In this document: positions 9,411-18,110 of the stretch, in pieces | Numbering within the stretch: position 1 is the first letter of the stretch | Layout: every line of letters starts with the position of its first letter | Assembly (NCBI GenBank): GCA_000702025.1 | Contig: KL370851.1 | Coordinates: 264,005-328,004 of the forward strand | Length of the DNA stretch: 64,000 bases | Direction of reading: 5' to 3' | Source: Blautia schinkii DSM 10518 | GTDB taxonomy: Bacteria > Bacillota > Clostridia > Lachnospirales > Lachnospiraceae | Notes under the pieces: model-generated | Told to the model about the DNA's origin: nothing | Databases searched by the model: none | The model's input: only the letters and a program-made list of their open reading frames with translations | Made by a program: the position numbers and the translations under genes

Positions 9411-9965
9411 ATGAGAAACGAAATGGGTTCCTTTGTGGCAGCGGACAATACCAAATGCACGGGCTGTAAGGCCTGTGAGATGGCCTGCTTCGCCGTCCAC
9501 AACCAGGGAAATCATGTGGGAAACACCGTAGGAACGGTGGAGCTTCCCATCACAGCGAGATTATATGTAACCAGGGCAGAAGAGCTTTGTATGCCTGTGC
9601 AGTGCAGACATTGTGACAATTCTCCCTGCCTGAATTCCTGTACGGCAGGAGCAATCCGCAGGGAAGAGGAAAAGATTATCATTGATGAGGACAAGTGTAT
9701 CGGGTGCAAAAACTGTATGATGGCCTGTCCTTTCGGCGCCATTGAGCTGGTTCCGGTGTACAGGGCAGGGAAAGAGGTACTGCTGCCCGGAAGTACGGAA
9801 GTAAGAAAGACCGCCAGCAAATGTGACCTCTGTGTAAAAAGAGGGATTCCGGCATGTGTGAACGCCTGTCCGAATCAGGCATTGAGCCTTGTGACCCCGG
9901 AGGCGGAGCTTGCGGATAAGAGAATTCAGGCCGCGCTTGCGCTGGCCCTGACCAATCAGGCGTGA
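9411..9965 (+). CDS. Second HycB-like polyferredoxin
   Basis: A 184-residue paralogue of the upstream polyferredoxin with four [4Fe-4S] motifs: CTGCKACEMAC, CRHCDNSPCLNSC, CIGCKNCMMAC and CDLCVKRGIPACVNAC. It lies between fdhD and hydA, the place of HycB3 in A. woodii, where two different HycB-type proteins connect the FDH and hydrogenase modules and form filaments. A similar split of roles is inferred here. An AGGAGG site precedes the ATG. Confidence 0.85.
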   Translation: MRNEMGSFVAADNTKCTGCKACEMACFAVHNQGNHVGNTVGTVELPITARLYVTRAEELCMPVQCRHCDNSPCLNSCTAGAIRREEEKIIIDEDKCIGCKNCMMACPFGAIELVPVYRAGKEVLLPGSTEVRKTASKCDLCVKRGIPACVNACPNQALSLVTPEAELADKRIQAALALALTNQA

Positions 9966-9983
9966 GAAAGGAGAGACAAGAGC

Positions 9984-11348
9984 ATGACAGTGATTGCGAT
10001 AGATAAAGAGTTATGTACAGGATGTCAAGAATGCACAAAGGTCTGTCCGGCTTATGCCATTGAGGGAGAGCCTGGCCAGCCACAGACCATCAATACGGAC
10101 CGTTGCGTCATGTGCGGACAGTGCGTGCAGAAATGTAAAGCGTATCTTTCTGTGTGGGAGCATGGAAAAGAGGCTTATGAGGCAAAAAAGAGAGAACGTG
10201 GCCTGCCGCAGAGCGTCCGGGAGCCGTTGTTTGCTGCCTATAATGTATGTCATTTGAATGAACTGAAGGACGCGCTTGCAGACCCGGAAAAATATACGGT
10301 GGTACAGGCAGCTCCCGCGGTTCGTGTGGGAATTGCCGAGGATTTCGGTATGGAGCTTGGTACACTTGCGCCGGGTAAGCTGGCCGCGGCGCTGAGGCGT
10401 CTTGGCTTTGACAAGGTTTATGACGCTAACTTTGCAGCGGATCTGACGATCATGGAGGAAGGCACAGAGCTGGTTCAGCGGGTAAAGGACGGGGGCGTGC
10501 TGCCGATGTTTACTTCCTGCTGTCCTGCCTGGGTGACGTTTATGGAGAGAAATTATCCGGAAATTAGTGACCATCTTTCTTCCTGCAAGAGTCCTCAGCA
10601 GATGGGCGGCGCAGTGTTTAAATCCTACGGGGCACATTTGGATGATGTGGATGGCTCCAGGGTATATTCAGTGGCGGTGATGCCGTGTACGTGTAAAGAG
10701 TTTGAGTGTAACCGTGTGGAAATGCGGGACAGCGGATGGAAAGATGTGGATGTTGCTATTACCACAAGAGAGCTGGCCTACCTGTTAAAGGAGAAAGGCA
10801 TAGATTTCAATAGCCTTCCTGAAGAGGAATTCGATATGCCTTTGGGAGATTATACCGGTGCCGGGGCGATTTTCGGCGTTACGGGCGGCGTGATGGAGGC
10901 TGCGATACGTACAGGCTATGAGCTGATCACCGGGGAGGCAATCCCGGATGTGAAGGTGGAGGCTGTAAGAGGAACGGAGGGCTTCCGTACTGCCAATGTG
11001 AAGGTTGGAGATTTGACACTTAAGGTGGGTATTGTTACCGGGCTTAAAAATGTGATTCCAGTGATTGAGGATATGAAGGCAGGAAGGCTTGATCTGCATT
11101 TTATCGAGGTTATGACCTGTCCGGAAGGATGTGTGAGCGGCGGCGGACAGCCAAAGCTTCTGATGGATACATTGGTACCGGAGGCTTATGGTAAGCGCCG
11201 TGCTGGGTTGTTTGCGCATGACGAGGCATTGCCATTGAGAAAGTCGCATGACAATCCGGCAATCAAGAAGATATATGAGGAGTTTTTAGAAAAACCGAAT
11301 GGGAATATCGCGCATCACTTATTGCATACGAAGTATTGCGGGGATTGA
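9984..11348 (+). CDS. [FeFe]-hydrogenase, HDCR/HydA2 type
   Basis: A 454-residue catalytic subunit. The N terminus has two [4Fe-4S] motifs (CTGCQECTKVC and CVMCGQCVQKC). The H-cluster motifs are all intact: TSCCPAW, MPCTCKEFE and EVMTCPEGCVSGGGQP. There is no extra N-terminal [2Fe-2S] domain, so this is the compact form that works with partner polyferredoxins. It reversibly makes or oxidises H2. With the upstream genes it should couple H2 to CO2/formate. The maturases HydE, HydF and HydG are not in the window. A strong inverted repeat follows the stop. Confidence 0.93.
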   Translation: MTVIAIDKELCTGCQECTKVCPAYAIEGEPGQPQTINTDRCVMCGQCVQKCKAYLSVWEHGKEAYEAKKRERGLPQSVREPLFAAYNVCHLNELKDALADPEKYTVVQAAPAVRVGIAEDFGMELGTLAPGKLAAALRRLGFDKVYDANFAADLTIMEEGTELVQRVKDGGVLPMFTSCCPAWVTFMERNYPEISDHLSSCKSPQQMGGAVFKSYGAHLDDVDGSRVYSVAVMPCTCKEFECNRVEMRDSGWKDVDVAITTRELAYLLKEKGIDFNSLPEEEFDMPLGDYTGAGAIFGVTGGVMEAAIRTGYELITGEAIPDVKVEAVRGTEGFRTANVKVGDLTLKVGIVTGLKNVIPVIEDMKAGRLDLHFIEVMTCPEGCVSGGGQPKLLMDTLVPEAYGKRRAGLFAHDEALPLRKSHDNPAIKKIYEEFLEKPNGNIAHHLLHTKYCGD

Positions 11349-11396
11349 TGGAGGAATAATGGGTTCCCCGGAAATGTGTTGAACGGTGAGGAGAAA

Positions 11397-11453
11397 GGAA
11401 AGCGGTGCGGGGCTTGTCAGGCTAGATGCCTGACAAGCCCTGCACCGCTTTCC
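11397..11453. repeat. Long near-perfect inverted repeat between convergent genes
   Basis: Two 26-nt arms (11397-11422 and 11428-11453) pair with a single G-U and enclose a 5-nt loop TAGAT. It sits between hydA (+) and the GNAT gene (-). Neither side has a clear T run, so classic Rho-independent termination is uncertain. It could be a bidirectional terminator, an mRNA 3' stabiliser or a relic of a small palindromic element. Confidence 0.7.
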
Positions 11454-11486
11454 CTGGAAGCCTGCCTTCGAATCACTCTTTCAAAA

Positions 11487-12407
11487 TCATTCACTCAACG
11501 TCCAAATTCCCATTTTTCCGTACGTTTTAAATCCTGCGGATGAATAAAAATTCTCTCTCCACTGGCCATAAGGCTCCACGTAAGCGCGCAGAATGCCATT
11601 TTCCTTACACCGGTGCAGCGCGGCCAGAAGCATGGCTTTTCCCAGGCCAAGCTTTCTGTATTTCTCACGTGTACTCACAGGTTCCACAAAAGCGGATTTC
11701 GTCTCCGTATCCACCCAGAAGAAGGCGTAAGAACACATTTCGCCGTCCGGAGCCTGTACCATCACCTCATACTGTTCATCGAACATAGGCGCTCTGGCAC
11801 GGTTCTTGTTGGCTTCCGTGCAGGCTGTATTTTCGATACCTTCCTGATCCGGATTGAAGCCCCAGTGAGAAATATTCGTCTTTAAGACAATATCCTGATT
11901 TTCCGTCCCGTAAACAAAGCCAAAGCCCTCCGGCAGCATTGGTTCCGGAAGGTCTGTCATGGTATGCTCCATTAAATGTACCTCGTCTGGCAGTCTTTCA
12001 AACTGCTGTGACCGCAAAATGCCGACCAGCTCCCTTTGTGCATCGCAAACCCAGAAAGTGTGTTTTTTTCCTCCGACCTCTTCCTCACACATATTGTGCT
12101 TCGTCCAGTCTGTCATCTGAGAATATAAAAACTCATATCCCTTTTTTACATAGAAAAAGTTTTCGCCCTTTCTTTCCCCCACACAGAGTCCGACAATCGT
12201 ACCGTCCTCCTCCCAAAGATGAACACAGTCATGCCAGGGAGCGCTTCCCACACAAACGTACATGGTATTCAGCCTGTACTCCATATCTTCAAAACGCTGT
12301 GCCTTCCATCCCGGAAAACGAGGATCAGCCTCATACTCTCTGCGCAAAAAGGAAATCACTCGATTATAATCCTGTTCCTTTTGATACTTCCTGTCAATTA
12401 TGCCCAT
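11487..12407 (-). CDS. GNAT family N-acetyltransferase
   Basis: A 306-residue protein with a C-terminal GNAT domain; the acetyl-CoA loop is RKLGLGKA, followed by AALHRCKENG and the YSSAGFK segment. The N-terminal half may be a second, degenerate GNAT fold. The start at 12407 is chosen because AAAGGAA precedes it; a longer frame to 12494 lacks such a site. The substrate is unknown. It faces hydA convergently and shows no obvious link to the formate genes. Confidence 0.75.
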   Translation of the reverse strand: MGIIDRKYQKEQDYNRVISFLRREYEADPRFPGWKAQRFEDMEYRLNTMYVCVGSAPWHDCVHLWEEDGTIVGLCVGERKGENFFYVKKGYEFLYSQMTDWTKHNMCEEEVGGKKHTFWVCDAQRELVGILRSQQFERLPDEVHLMEHTMTDLPEPMLPEGFGFVYGTENQDIVLKTNISHWGFNPDQEGIENTACTEANKNRARAPMFDEQYEVMVQAPDGEMCSYAFFWVDTETKSAFVEPVSTREKYRKLGLGKAMLLAALHRCKENGILRAYVEPYGQWRENFYSSAGFKTYGKMGIWTLSE

Positions 12408-12612
12408 AACTATTCCTTTCCCTGTCTGCAAGAGATTTTTCTCTAAGCCCGCTCTCCTAAAGCTGTTCTTTAAGGGCTGCTCTTTGATGATCACTCTTGT
12501 TATTATATGGAAACTTATATGGTTTATATAATAACTAACCGAAATAGTTTTGTCAAGTCTGCGCTTTCCATCCTGTGAGAAGTGCCATCATTGACCCCGA
12601 AAATATTTTAAA

Positions 12613-12640
12613 AAAAGATGGCTAACGATAACCATCTTTT
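12613..12640 (+). other. Hairpin upstream of the DinB-like gene
   Basis: Arms AAAAGATGG and CCATCTTTT (12613-12621 with 12632-12640) form a 9-bp stem with flanking A and T runs. It lies in the 277-nt gap between the divergent GNAT and DinB-like genes. It may be a terminator for incoming transcripts or part of an operator region. Confidence 0.4.
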
Positions 12641-12644
12641 ATCC

Positions 12645-12664
12645 GTTACATGTTATAATGTAAC
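12645..12664 (+). promoter_or_regulatory. Palindrome over a -10 box (possible repressor operator)
   Basis: GTTACAT and ATGTAAC (12645-12651, 12658-12664) flank a 6-nt centre, and TATAAT (12654-12659) lies inside. The start codon of the DinB-like gene is 20 nt further on. No good -35 is seen. A dyad on a -10 box is typical of TetR/MarR-type repression; which protein binds is unknown. Confidence 0.45.
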
Positions 12665-12684
12665 TACAGAAGAGGTGGGAAAAG

Positions 12685-13341
12685 ATGAATAAGATTTGGT
12701 CTGAACTTAATAAAACAGTACAAACACAAATCAGGAGGAAAGATACCTATAAAACGGGTATTGATACTATATTTGATTTGCGGAATCAGCTAATGCAAAC
12801 ATTGGTATCGTTCAGAGATGAATTATGTAGAGAGGATTTTGATGCTATCCCCTTTATAAACGCGGACGGTTATCATAGTAAAACAATAGCCTATTCCATA
12901 TGGCATATATTTCGAATTGAAGATATCGTTGCACATACAGTGATAAGTGGAGATGAGCAAGTATTTTTTGCAGGTGATTATCAAGGTCGTATCAATTCGC
13001 CCATAATTACAACAGGAAATGAACTTGTAAAACAACAGATTGCAGAATTTTCAAAACAGCTAAATCTGAGAGAATTATATTCATACATCGATGAAGTACG
13101 AGCAAGCACCGACAAAATACTTGAAAGATTGTCTTATGTCGAATTGAAAAGAAAAATACCGGAAGAAAGAAAAGAAGATTTAAAATCATTGAATGTGGTA
13201 AGTGGCGATGAAAACGCAATTTGGCTGATTGATTATTGGTGTAATAAAGATGTCCGAGGGCTGATTCAAATGCCATTCTCAAGACATTGGATTATGCATA
13301 TTGAGGCATGCTTGCGTATTAAGAATAAGATACATGCGTAA
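12685..13341 (+). CDS. DinB-like (putative metal-binding helical bundle) protein
   Basis: A 218-residue protein with mostly helical character and histidines placed as in DinB/YfiT-type proteins (SIWHIFRIED near residue 74 and RHWIMHIEA near the C terminus). This suggests a metal-dependent four-helix bundle; many such proteins are thiol transferases or have no known role. The family call is tentative. The gene is clearly more AT-rich than its neighbours, suggesting recent acquisition. AGAGGTGGG precedes the ATG. Confidence 0.55.
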   Translation: MNKIWSELNKTVQTQIRRKDTYKTGIDTIFDLRNQLMQTLVSFRDELCREDFDAIPFINADGYHSKTIAYSIWHIFRIEDIVAHTVISGDEQVFFAGDYQGRINSPIITTGNELVKQQIAEFSKQLNLRELYSYIDEVRASTDKILERLSYVELKRKIPEERKEDLKSLNVVSGDENAIWLIDYWCNKDVRGLIQMPFSRHWIMHIEACLRIKNKIHA

Positions 13342-13432
13342 GTGTAGCCTTGTTTATAAACTTTAAGGATTAAGTTACAGAAAAAAAGTTATATGAAAAG
13401 TCATATAAATAAGCAGTTTCGGAGGTGATAAT

Positions 13433-13801
13433 ATGGAAATCAAGAAAATTAATTATGATTTTTCAGTATGTAAAGTGGCGGATTATTCACAAGTTGATTT
13501 TGACAGTGAATATAGCTTTGTAGGAAAAACGGATGAAGAAAAATCTTTGATATGTATCACAAGTCATGTACCATCTAATGTAATAAAAAGAGAGGATGGG
13601 TGGAAAGCCTTTCGTATTCAGGGAATTCTAGATTTTACTTTAATCGGAATATTAGCTGAAATAGCAGGAATTTTAGCGGAAAATCAGATTGCGATTTGTG
13701 CCATTTCAACTTTTAATACGGATTATATTTTAACGAAAAAAGAAAATTATCAAAAGGCATTAAAGGTCCTTGTCAATGCCGGATATGAAATTGTTGAGTG
13801 A
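13433..13801 (+). CDS. ACT domain-containing protein
   Basis: A 122-residue stand-alone protein resembling small ACT_7/CASTOR-like proteins. The second half (FRIQGILDFTLIGILAEIAG, then ISTFNTDYIL) has the beta-alpha-beta ACT pattern that commonly binds amino acids. GGAGGTGATAAT precedes the ATG. Like the gene before it, it is AT-rich and may have arrived together with it. The ligand and target are unknown. Confidence 0.7.
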   Translation: MEIKKINYDFSVCKVADYSQVDFDSEYSFVGKTDEEKSLICITSHVPSNVIKREDGWKAFRIQGILDFTLIGILAEIAGILAENQIAICAISTFNTDYILTKKENYQKALKVLVNAGYEIVE

Positions 13802-13831
13802 ATATAAAGCATTGAACGGCGTACAGGATAC

Positions 13832-14341
13832 TTAAAGCTCATCTATACAGTTCAAGATAAAGTTACACAGCTCCGTGGCCTGGGAGAAGCGGAATACAGG
13901 CACGGAAGCTTCTGCAGGTGTGTCGCAGACCACGGCTATGACAGTATCCCGGCATTGCTCGGGCAATAGCGGGAAGTTTCTGCGGCGCACTTCTATTTTA
14001 GGAAGGGGCTCGGATTTGTAGCCTTCTACAAGTATCAGGTCCGCATTGTCAATGCGTTCGATCAGCTCCCATACGGAAAGCTCCTGGCTGCGGGTTTCGA
14101 TGTAGGCCATTTTTTTAGGGGAGCTGATGGCGATCACATCGGCACCGGCATTGGCGTATTCCCAGGTGTCACGGCCCTGGTGGTCCATTTCGAAGCTGTG
14201 GGCATCATGCTTGAGCACTGCTACGCGCAGGCCGTGAGCTTTGAGCAGGGGGATGAGTGCTTTTATGATGGTCGTCTTTCCGGAATTGGAGTAGCCGGCA
14301 AAGGCAATCACCGGGATTCCGCGAGTGGATTTTGTACGCAT
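13832..14341 (-). CDS. mobB: Molybdopterin-guanine dinucleotide biosynthesis protein MobB
   Basis: A 169-residue P-loop GTPase with Walker A GYSNSGKTT and the VLKHDAH segment typical of MobB. It assists MobA in forming the guanine dinucleotide cofactor. The start at 14341 is preceded by AAAGGA; the longer frame to 14383 has no such support. It lies 126 nt after moeA on the same strand and is probably co-transcribed with it. Confidence 0.9.
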   Translation of the reverse strand: MRTKSTRGIPVIAFAGYSNSGKTTIIKALIPLLKAHGLRVAVLKHDAHSFEMDHQGRDTWEYANAGADVIAISSPKKMAYIETRSQELSVWELIERIDNADLILVEGYKSEPLPKIEVRRRNFPLLPEQCRDTVIAVVCDTPAEASVPVFRFSQATELCNFILNCIDEL

Positions 14342-14467
14342 GGGAGGTTCCTTTCTAAGTGGGTGTGATATGGCAAGCATCATATAATCAGGGTGAATAT
14401 GCTTGGGGTATATTTATCTTCATGAAGTATGTTGATGAAAAATGGACTCATGAAACCTCTATGATGT

Positions 14468-15697
14468 CTATAAGTCCAGCAGGTATACATCCAGCATCGT
14501 TCCTGCGGGGACGGGGCTGGAGCCTGCGGGGATTTCTGCAAGGGCGCTGCAGTTTACAAATGAGGAGATAATGTTGTTTCCCTGGGAGCCTGTCTGTGTG
14601 AAGAGGACGGTGCCGTTTTCGTATACAATACTGCCGCGCAGATAGCGGGCGCAGGGGCTTGACTTGGGAAAGGACTCCTTGATGCAGGCTTGGGTTCTTG
14701 GCGGCAGTACATCCTTCATTCCCCGGAGTTTCTTGATATAGGGGAGAGCAAGGAGGTTGAGGGCGGTGGCGGCGGAGCCGGGATTACCGCTGAGACCCAG
14801 GATCAGTCTGCCGTCAAATAGGGCAGCAATAAGAGCAGCTCCGGGCTTGATTGCCAGTCTCCAGAATAAAATCTCTGCGCCGAGAGATTCCAGTGCTGCA
14901 CGTACTCTGTCGTAGTCGCCCACAGACACGCCTCCGGTGGTGATTACGACATCAGCTTTGGAAGCGGCGGTTTTTATGGCGGCGGCAATGGCTTCGTCAC
15001 AGTCGCGGGCAAGGCCTGTGAATACAAGGGACGCGCCTGCCTGTTTGATGTATCCGCCGAGAGTATAGAGGCTGCTGTTATGTATTTTTCCGGGAGAGAG
15101 GGCCTTGGAAACCTCGACCAGCTCATTTCCGGTGCTGATGAGCGCGGCCTTTGGGACTGCATATACGTGAAGCCTGGGAATACCAAGGGAGGCAAACAGA
15201 CCGGCAAGCGCTGGTGTTACCACGGTTCCGGCATTGGCCACAAGTGCTCCGGCGTTAACGTCCTCTCCGGCGTGGATGATATTTGTATCCGGCTTGAATG
15301 ACTGGAAAATGGTTACAGTTTCCCCTGTAAAGCGAGTGTCTTCATAGCGAACCACAGCGTCGGCGCCCTTTGGGATAGGAGCGCCTGTCAGGATTTTCGC
15401 TGCCTCACCGGGTCCGATGGCTTTCGTGGGCGCTTCACCTGCGGGAATCTCTTCTATAATCCGCAGGGTGACAGGAGCGGATTCTTTGGCTTCGGTAGTG
15501 TCCGCGCTTCGGAATGCGTAGCCGTCTAAGGGAGACTTGGAAAAAGACGGGAGCATATAAGGGGCGTGGTAATCCTCTGTTAAAACCCGGCCTATAGAAT
15601 CCTCCAGGGGGATGTATTCGGTCTTTCGCTCCAAAGGCAGGGACAGCAGGATACTGCGAGCCTCCTCCAGAGTAATGCCTTCAAGTAAATTTTTCAC
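14468..15697 (-). CDS. moeA: Molybdopterin molybdenumtransferase MoeA
   Basis: A 409-residue protein that inserts molybdate into (adenylylated) molybdopterin. Recognisable parts are FSKSPLDGYAFR, ILTGAPIPKGADAVV, the MoCF-binding motif TTGGVSVGDYD and LSGNPGSA. The start is GTG at 15697 with an AAGGAGG site. It is transcribed towards mobB, divergent from selB. It supplies the same cofactor pathway as mobA, mobB, moaA and fdhD in this island. Confidence 0.95.
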   Translation of the reverse strand: MKNLLEGITLEEARSILLSLPLERKTEYIPLEDSIGRVLTEDYHAPYMLPSFSKSPLDGYAFRSADTTEAKESAPVTLRIIEEIPAGEAPTKAIGPGEAAKILTGAPIPKGADAVVRYEDTRFTGETVTIFQSFKPDTNIIHAGEDVNAGALVANAGTVVTPALAGLFASLGIPRLHVYAVPKAALISTGNELVEVSKALSPGKIHNSSLYTLGGYIKQAGASLVFTGLARDCDEAIAAAIKTAASKADVVITTGGVSVGDYDRVRAALESLGAEILFWRLAIKPGAALIAALFDGRLILGLSGNPGSAATALNLLALPYIKKLRGMKDVLPPRTQACIKESFPKSSPCARYLRGSIVYENGTVLFTQTGSQGNNIISSFVNCSALAEIPAGSSPVPAGTMLDVYLLDL

Positions 15698-15852
15698 AGG
15701 AATTCCTCCTTAAATGATAACCGTTTAGAGTATTTGAGCTGTTGTATGTTTATTGGTGGCAGTTCGGGCCAGCCTGAACTGTTACTGTTTTTAGTATATC
15801 ATGGCAGAAAATGTGGCGCAAGAAAATTGACAAAGCACAGTAATATGTTATC

Positions 15853-15890
15853 ATGAATAATAGATGATATGAATGAATAATAGATGACAT
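15853..15890. repeat. Tandem 18-bp direct repeat upstream of selB
   Basis: ATGAATAATAGATGATAT (15853-15870) is repeated 20 nt later (15873-15890) with one change. It lies in the 225-nt divergent moeA/selB region, just before the selB ribosome site. It may be a short slippage product or a repeated binding site. Confidence 0.6.
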
Positions 15891-15922
15891 AAATTTAGAG
15901 ATTGTGTGTTAGGAGTACATAG

Positions 15923-17821
15923 ATGGCAGGGAAGAACCACGTGATCATCGGTACTGCGGGACATGTGGACCATGGGAAAACATGTCTGGTGCAGGCGCTT
16001 ACCGGAATTGATACAGACAGGCTGAAGGAAGAAAAGAAAAGAGGCATCACGATTGAGCTTGGTTTTGCCTATCTCAAGCTGCCCGGCGGCGATACGGCGG
16101 GAATCATTGATGTGCCGGGTCATGAGAAATTTATCAAAAACATGCTGGCGGGGGCCGGGGGAATCGATATTGCCATGCTGGTGGTTGCTGCTGATGAGGG
16201 AGTCATGCCTCAGACCGTGGAGCATCTGGAAATCCTGAAGCTTCTGGATATCCAAAGAGGGGTGATCGCGATTACCAAGGCAGATGCCGCAGATCCTGAG
16301 CTGTGTCAGTTGGTTGAGGAGGATGTGAGAGAGCTGGTTCGGGGAACGTTTCTTGAGACAGCACCGATTGTAATTACCAGCGCCCATACAGGTGAGGGGA
16401 TTGATGCGCTCAGAGAAACGCTGTGCAGCTTGTGTGCAGAGGCGGAGCAGAAGAGACTGAAGGAGCCTTTCCGCCTTCCTATTGACAGGGTGTTTACCAT
16501 GAAAGGTTTCGGAACTGTGGTCACAGGCACGTTGATTGAAGGCAGCTTGAGTCTTAAGGACGAAGCCATGTTATATCCGTCGGGAGAAGTGGTGAAAGTC
16601 CGAAGCATCCAGGTACACGGACAGGAGACGGATAAGGCTTTTGCAGGCCAGAGGGCAGCCGTGAACATTGCCAACCGCAGAAAAGAGGAGATTTCCCGCG
16701 GTGAGGTGCTGGCTCTCTCAGGCAGTATGGAAAAAACCATGATGGCGGATGTGAAGCTTAAGCTGATCAAAAGTGCTGCCCATTCGGTGAAAAATGGCAG
16801 CCGTGTCCATCTTTATCACGGCTCACGGGATCTTTTATGCAAGGTCGTGCTCATGGAGCAGGATGTACTGGAACCGGGAGAAGAAGGGTATGCACAGCTT
16901 CGGCTTGAGGAGGAGACGGTTTTTAAAACAGGTGACCGGTTCGTGATCCGTTTTTATTCCCCGGTAGAGACTGTGGGCGGAGGAATCGTGCTGGATGCCT
17001 GCCCCCGCAAACACAGGAGGAACCGCCCGGAGGTTCTCAAATCCATGGAAATCAAGGATAAGGGCGATATTCGGGCGCGTATGGAGGAGTGGGTCCTGGA
17101 ATACGGCATGGAGTGTGTTCCGGCGAAGACGCTTGCACAGAGGGCAGGACTGGAGCGGACACGAGCGCTCAATGAACTGCGGGTACTGAAGGAAGAGGGC
17201 AGGGTGGTGGAAATCACTGCCGGGATTTTTTTCCATGAAGCATATCTTACGAGACTTGGGGAGCAGCTGACCGGGAGACTGGATGAGTATCATAAAAGCT
17301 TTCCGCTCAAGGAAGGAATGCCTCTGGAAGAGGTAAGGGGCAGGCTGGGATTACCCGCTGCAGAAGCGGATGGTGTATTGGAATATCTCTGCCAAAAGCG
17401 TCAGATAAAGATAAAGGACGCACTGGTCAGCAATTTCAGATTCCGTGTGGTGCGTAATACGGATGATAAGGCGCTTTATAAACAAATCAACAGCATTTAT
17501 TTGAAATCAGGCTTCCAGCCTCCGTCCACAGAGGAGCTAAAGGCGGGGTTTGCCGCGGAGAAACGCTTTACTCATGTATTCTCCTCCATGATAGCCGGGA
17601 AAAATCTGGTCCGGCTTGACGAAAAACATTTTATCCACAAGGATTATTATGAAAAAGCACTGGAAGGTCTAAAGGAGCTTAACGAGGAAAAAGGGCAGAT
17701 TATACTTGGGGAATACAGAGATTTCCTTGGGATTTCACGTAAACATGCAGTATCATTATTGGAAAGTTTTGACAGAAGCGGGATAACAAGGAAAAATGGA
17801 GATGTAAGGATTCTGAAGTAG
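15923..17821 (+). CDS. selB: Selenocysteine-specific elongation factor SelB
   Basis: A 632-residue GTPase that carries Sec-tRNA to the ribosome at SECIS-marked UGA codons. GTPase motifs are GHVDHGKT (residues 13-20), DVPGHE and TKAD; EF-Tu-like beta barrels follow, and the last ~250 residues form the winged-helix repeats that bind SECIS RNA. Its visible client is fdhF. It lies between divergent moeA and the oppositely oriented Sec tRNA. Confidence 0.96.
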   Translation: MAGKNHVIIGTAGHVDHGKTCLVQALTGIDTDRLKEEKKRGITIELGFAYLKLPGGDTAGIIDVPGHEKFIKNMLAGAGGIDIAMLVVAADEGVMPQTVEHLEILKLLDIQRGVIAITKADAADPELCQLVEEDVRELVRGTFLETAPIVITSAHTGEGIDALRETLCSLCAEAEQKRLKEPFRLPIDRVFTMKGFGTVVTGTLIEGSLSLKDEAMLYPSGEVVKVRSIQVHGQETDKAFAGQRAAVNIANRRKEEISRGEVLALSGSMEKTMMADVKLKLIKSAAHSVKNGSRVHLYHGSRDLLCKVVLMEQDVLEPGEEGYAQLRLEEETVFKTGDRFVIRFYSPVETVGGGIVLDACPRKHRRNRPEVLKSMEIKDKGDIRARMEEWVLEYGMECVPAKTLAQRAGLERTRALNELRVLKEEGRVVEITAGIFFHEAYLTRLGEQLTGRLDEYHKSFPLKEGMPLEEVRGRLGLPAAEADGVLEYLCQKRQIKIKDALVSNFRFRVVRNTDDKALYKQINSIYLKSGFQPPSTEELKAGFAAEKRFTHVFSSMIAGKNLVRLDEKHFIHKDYYEKALEGLKELNEEKGQIILGEYRDFLGISRKHAVSLLESFDRSGITRKNGDVRILK

Positions 17822-17931
17822 GATATAGATGAGGTGGATTTACCGGGAGTTGTATCGGATATAAGCGAGTCGGTGCGTTGGCCTGTACGAATATATTTTA
17901 CGAAATGAATCTGTTTATTTTTTGTTTATTT

Positions 17932-18029
17932 TGGCGGGAGCACGTGAGAATCGAACTCACCCGGGACGCTCTTAACGCCCCACACAGGTTTTGAAGACCA
18001 GGAGGCACACCAGCTGCCTATCTACTCCC
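17932..18029 (-). tRNA. selC: tRNA-Sec (anticodon UCA)
   Basis: The minus strand folds as a 98-nt tRNA with encoded CCA. The anticodon loop CTTCAAA carries UCA. It has a long variable arm (around GGGGCGTTAAGAGCGTCCC) and the T arm GTGAG-TTCGATT-CTCAC. The extended acceptor beginning GGGAGTA and the overall size are diagnostic of selenocysteine tRNA. It lies between selB and moaA on the opposite strand. Confidence 0.95.
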
Positions 18030-18035
18030 AAAATG

Positions 18036-18064
18036 ATTATACTAGGATTGGGAAAGAATAGCAA
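18036..18064 (-). promoter_or_regulatory. Promoter of tRNA-Sec
   Basis: On the minus strand TTGCTA (18059-18064), a 17-nt spacer and TATAAT (18036-18041) end about 6 nt before the mature tRNA 5' end. It lies in the moaA leader, so the two transcription units oppose each other. Confidence 0.65.
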
Positions 18065-18110
18065 GAAAAATAGAATCGGAAAGGCCAATAACAACAGGAA
18101 GGATAAGAAC

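Noticed and set aside
17822..18110. Molybdenum cofactor riboswitch before moaA
   Set aside because: The region is occupied by the Sec tRNA and its promoter, and no matching fold is seen.
17991..18110. Longer N terminus for MoaA
   Set aside because: It would overlap the tRNA gene and adds residues unlike MoaA; ATG 18111 has a good ribosome site.
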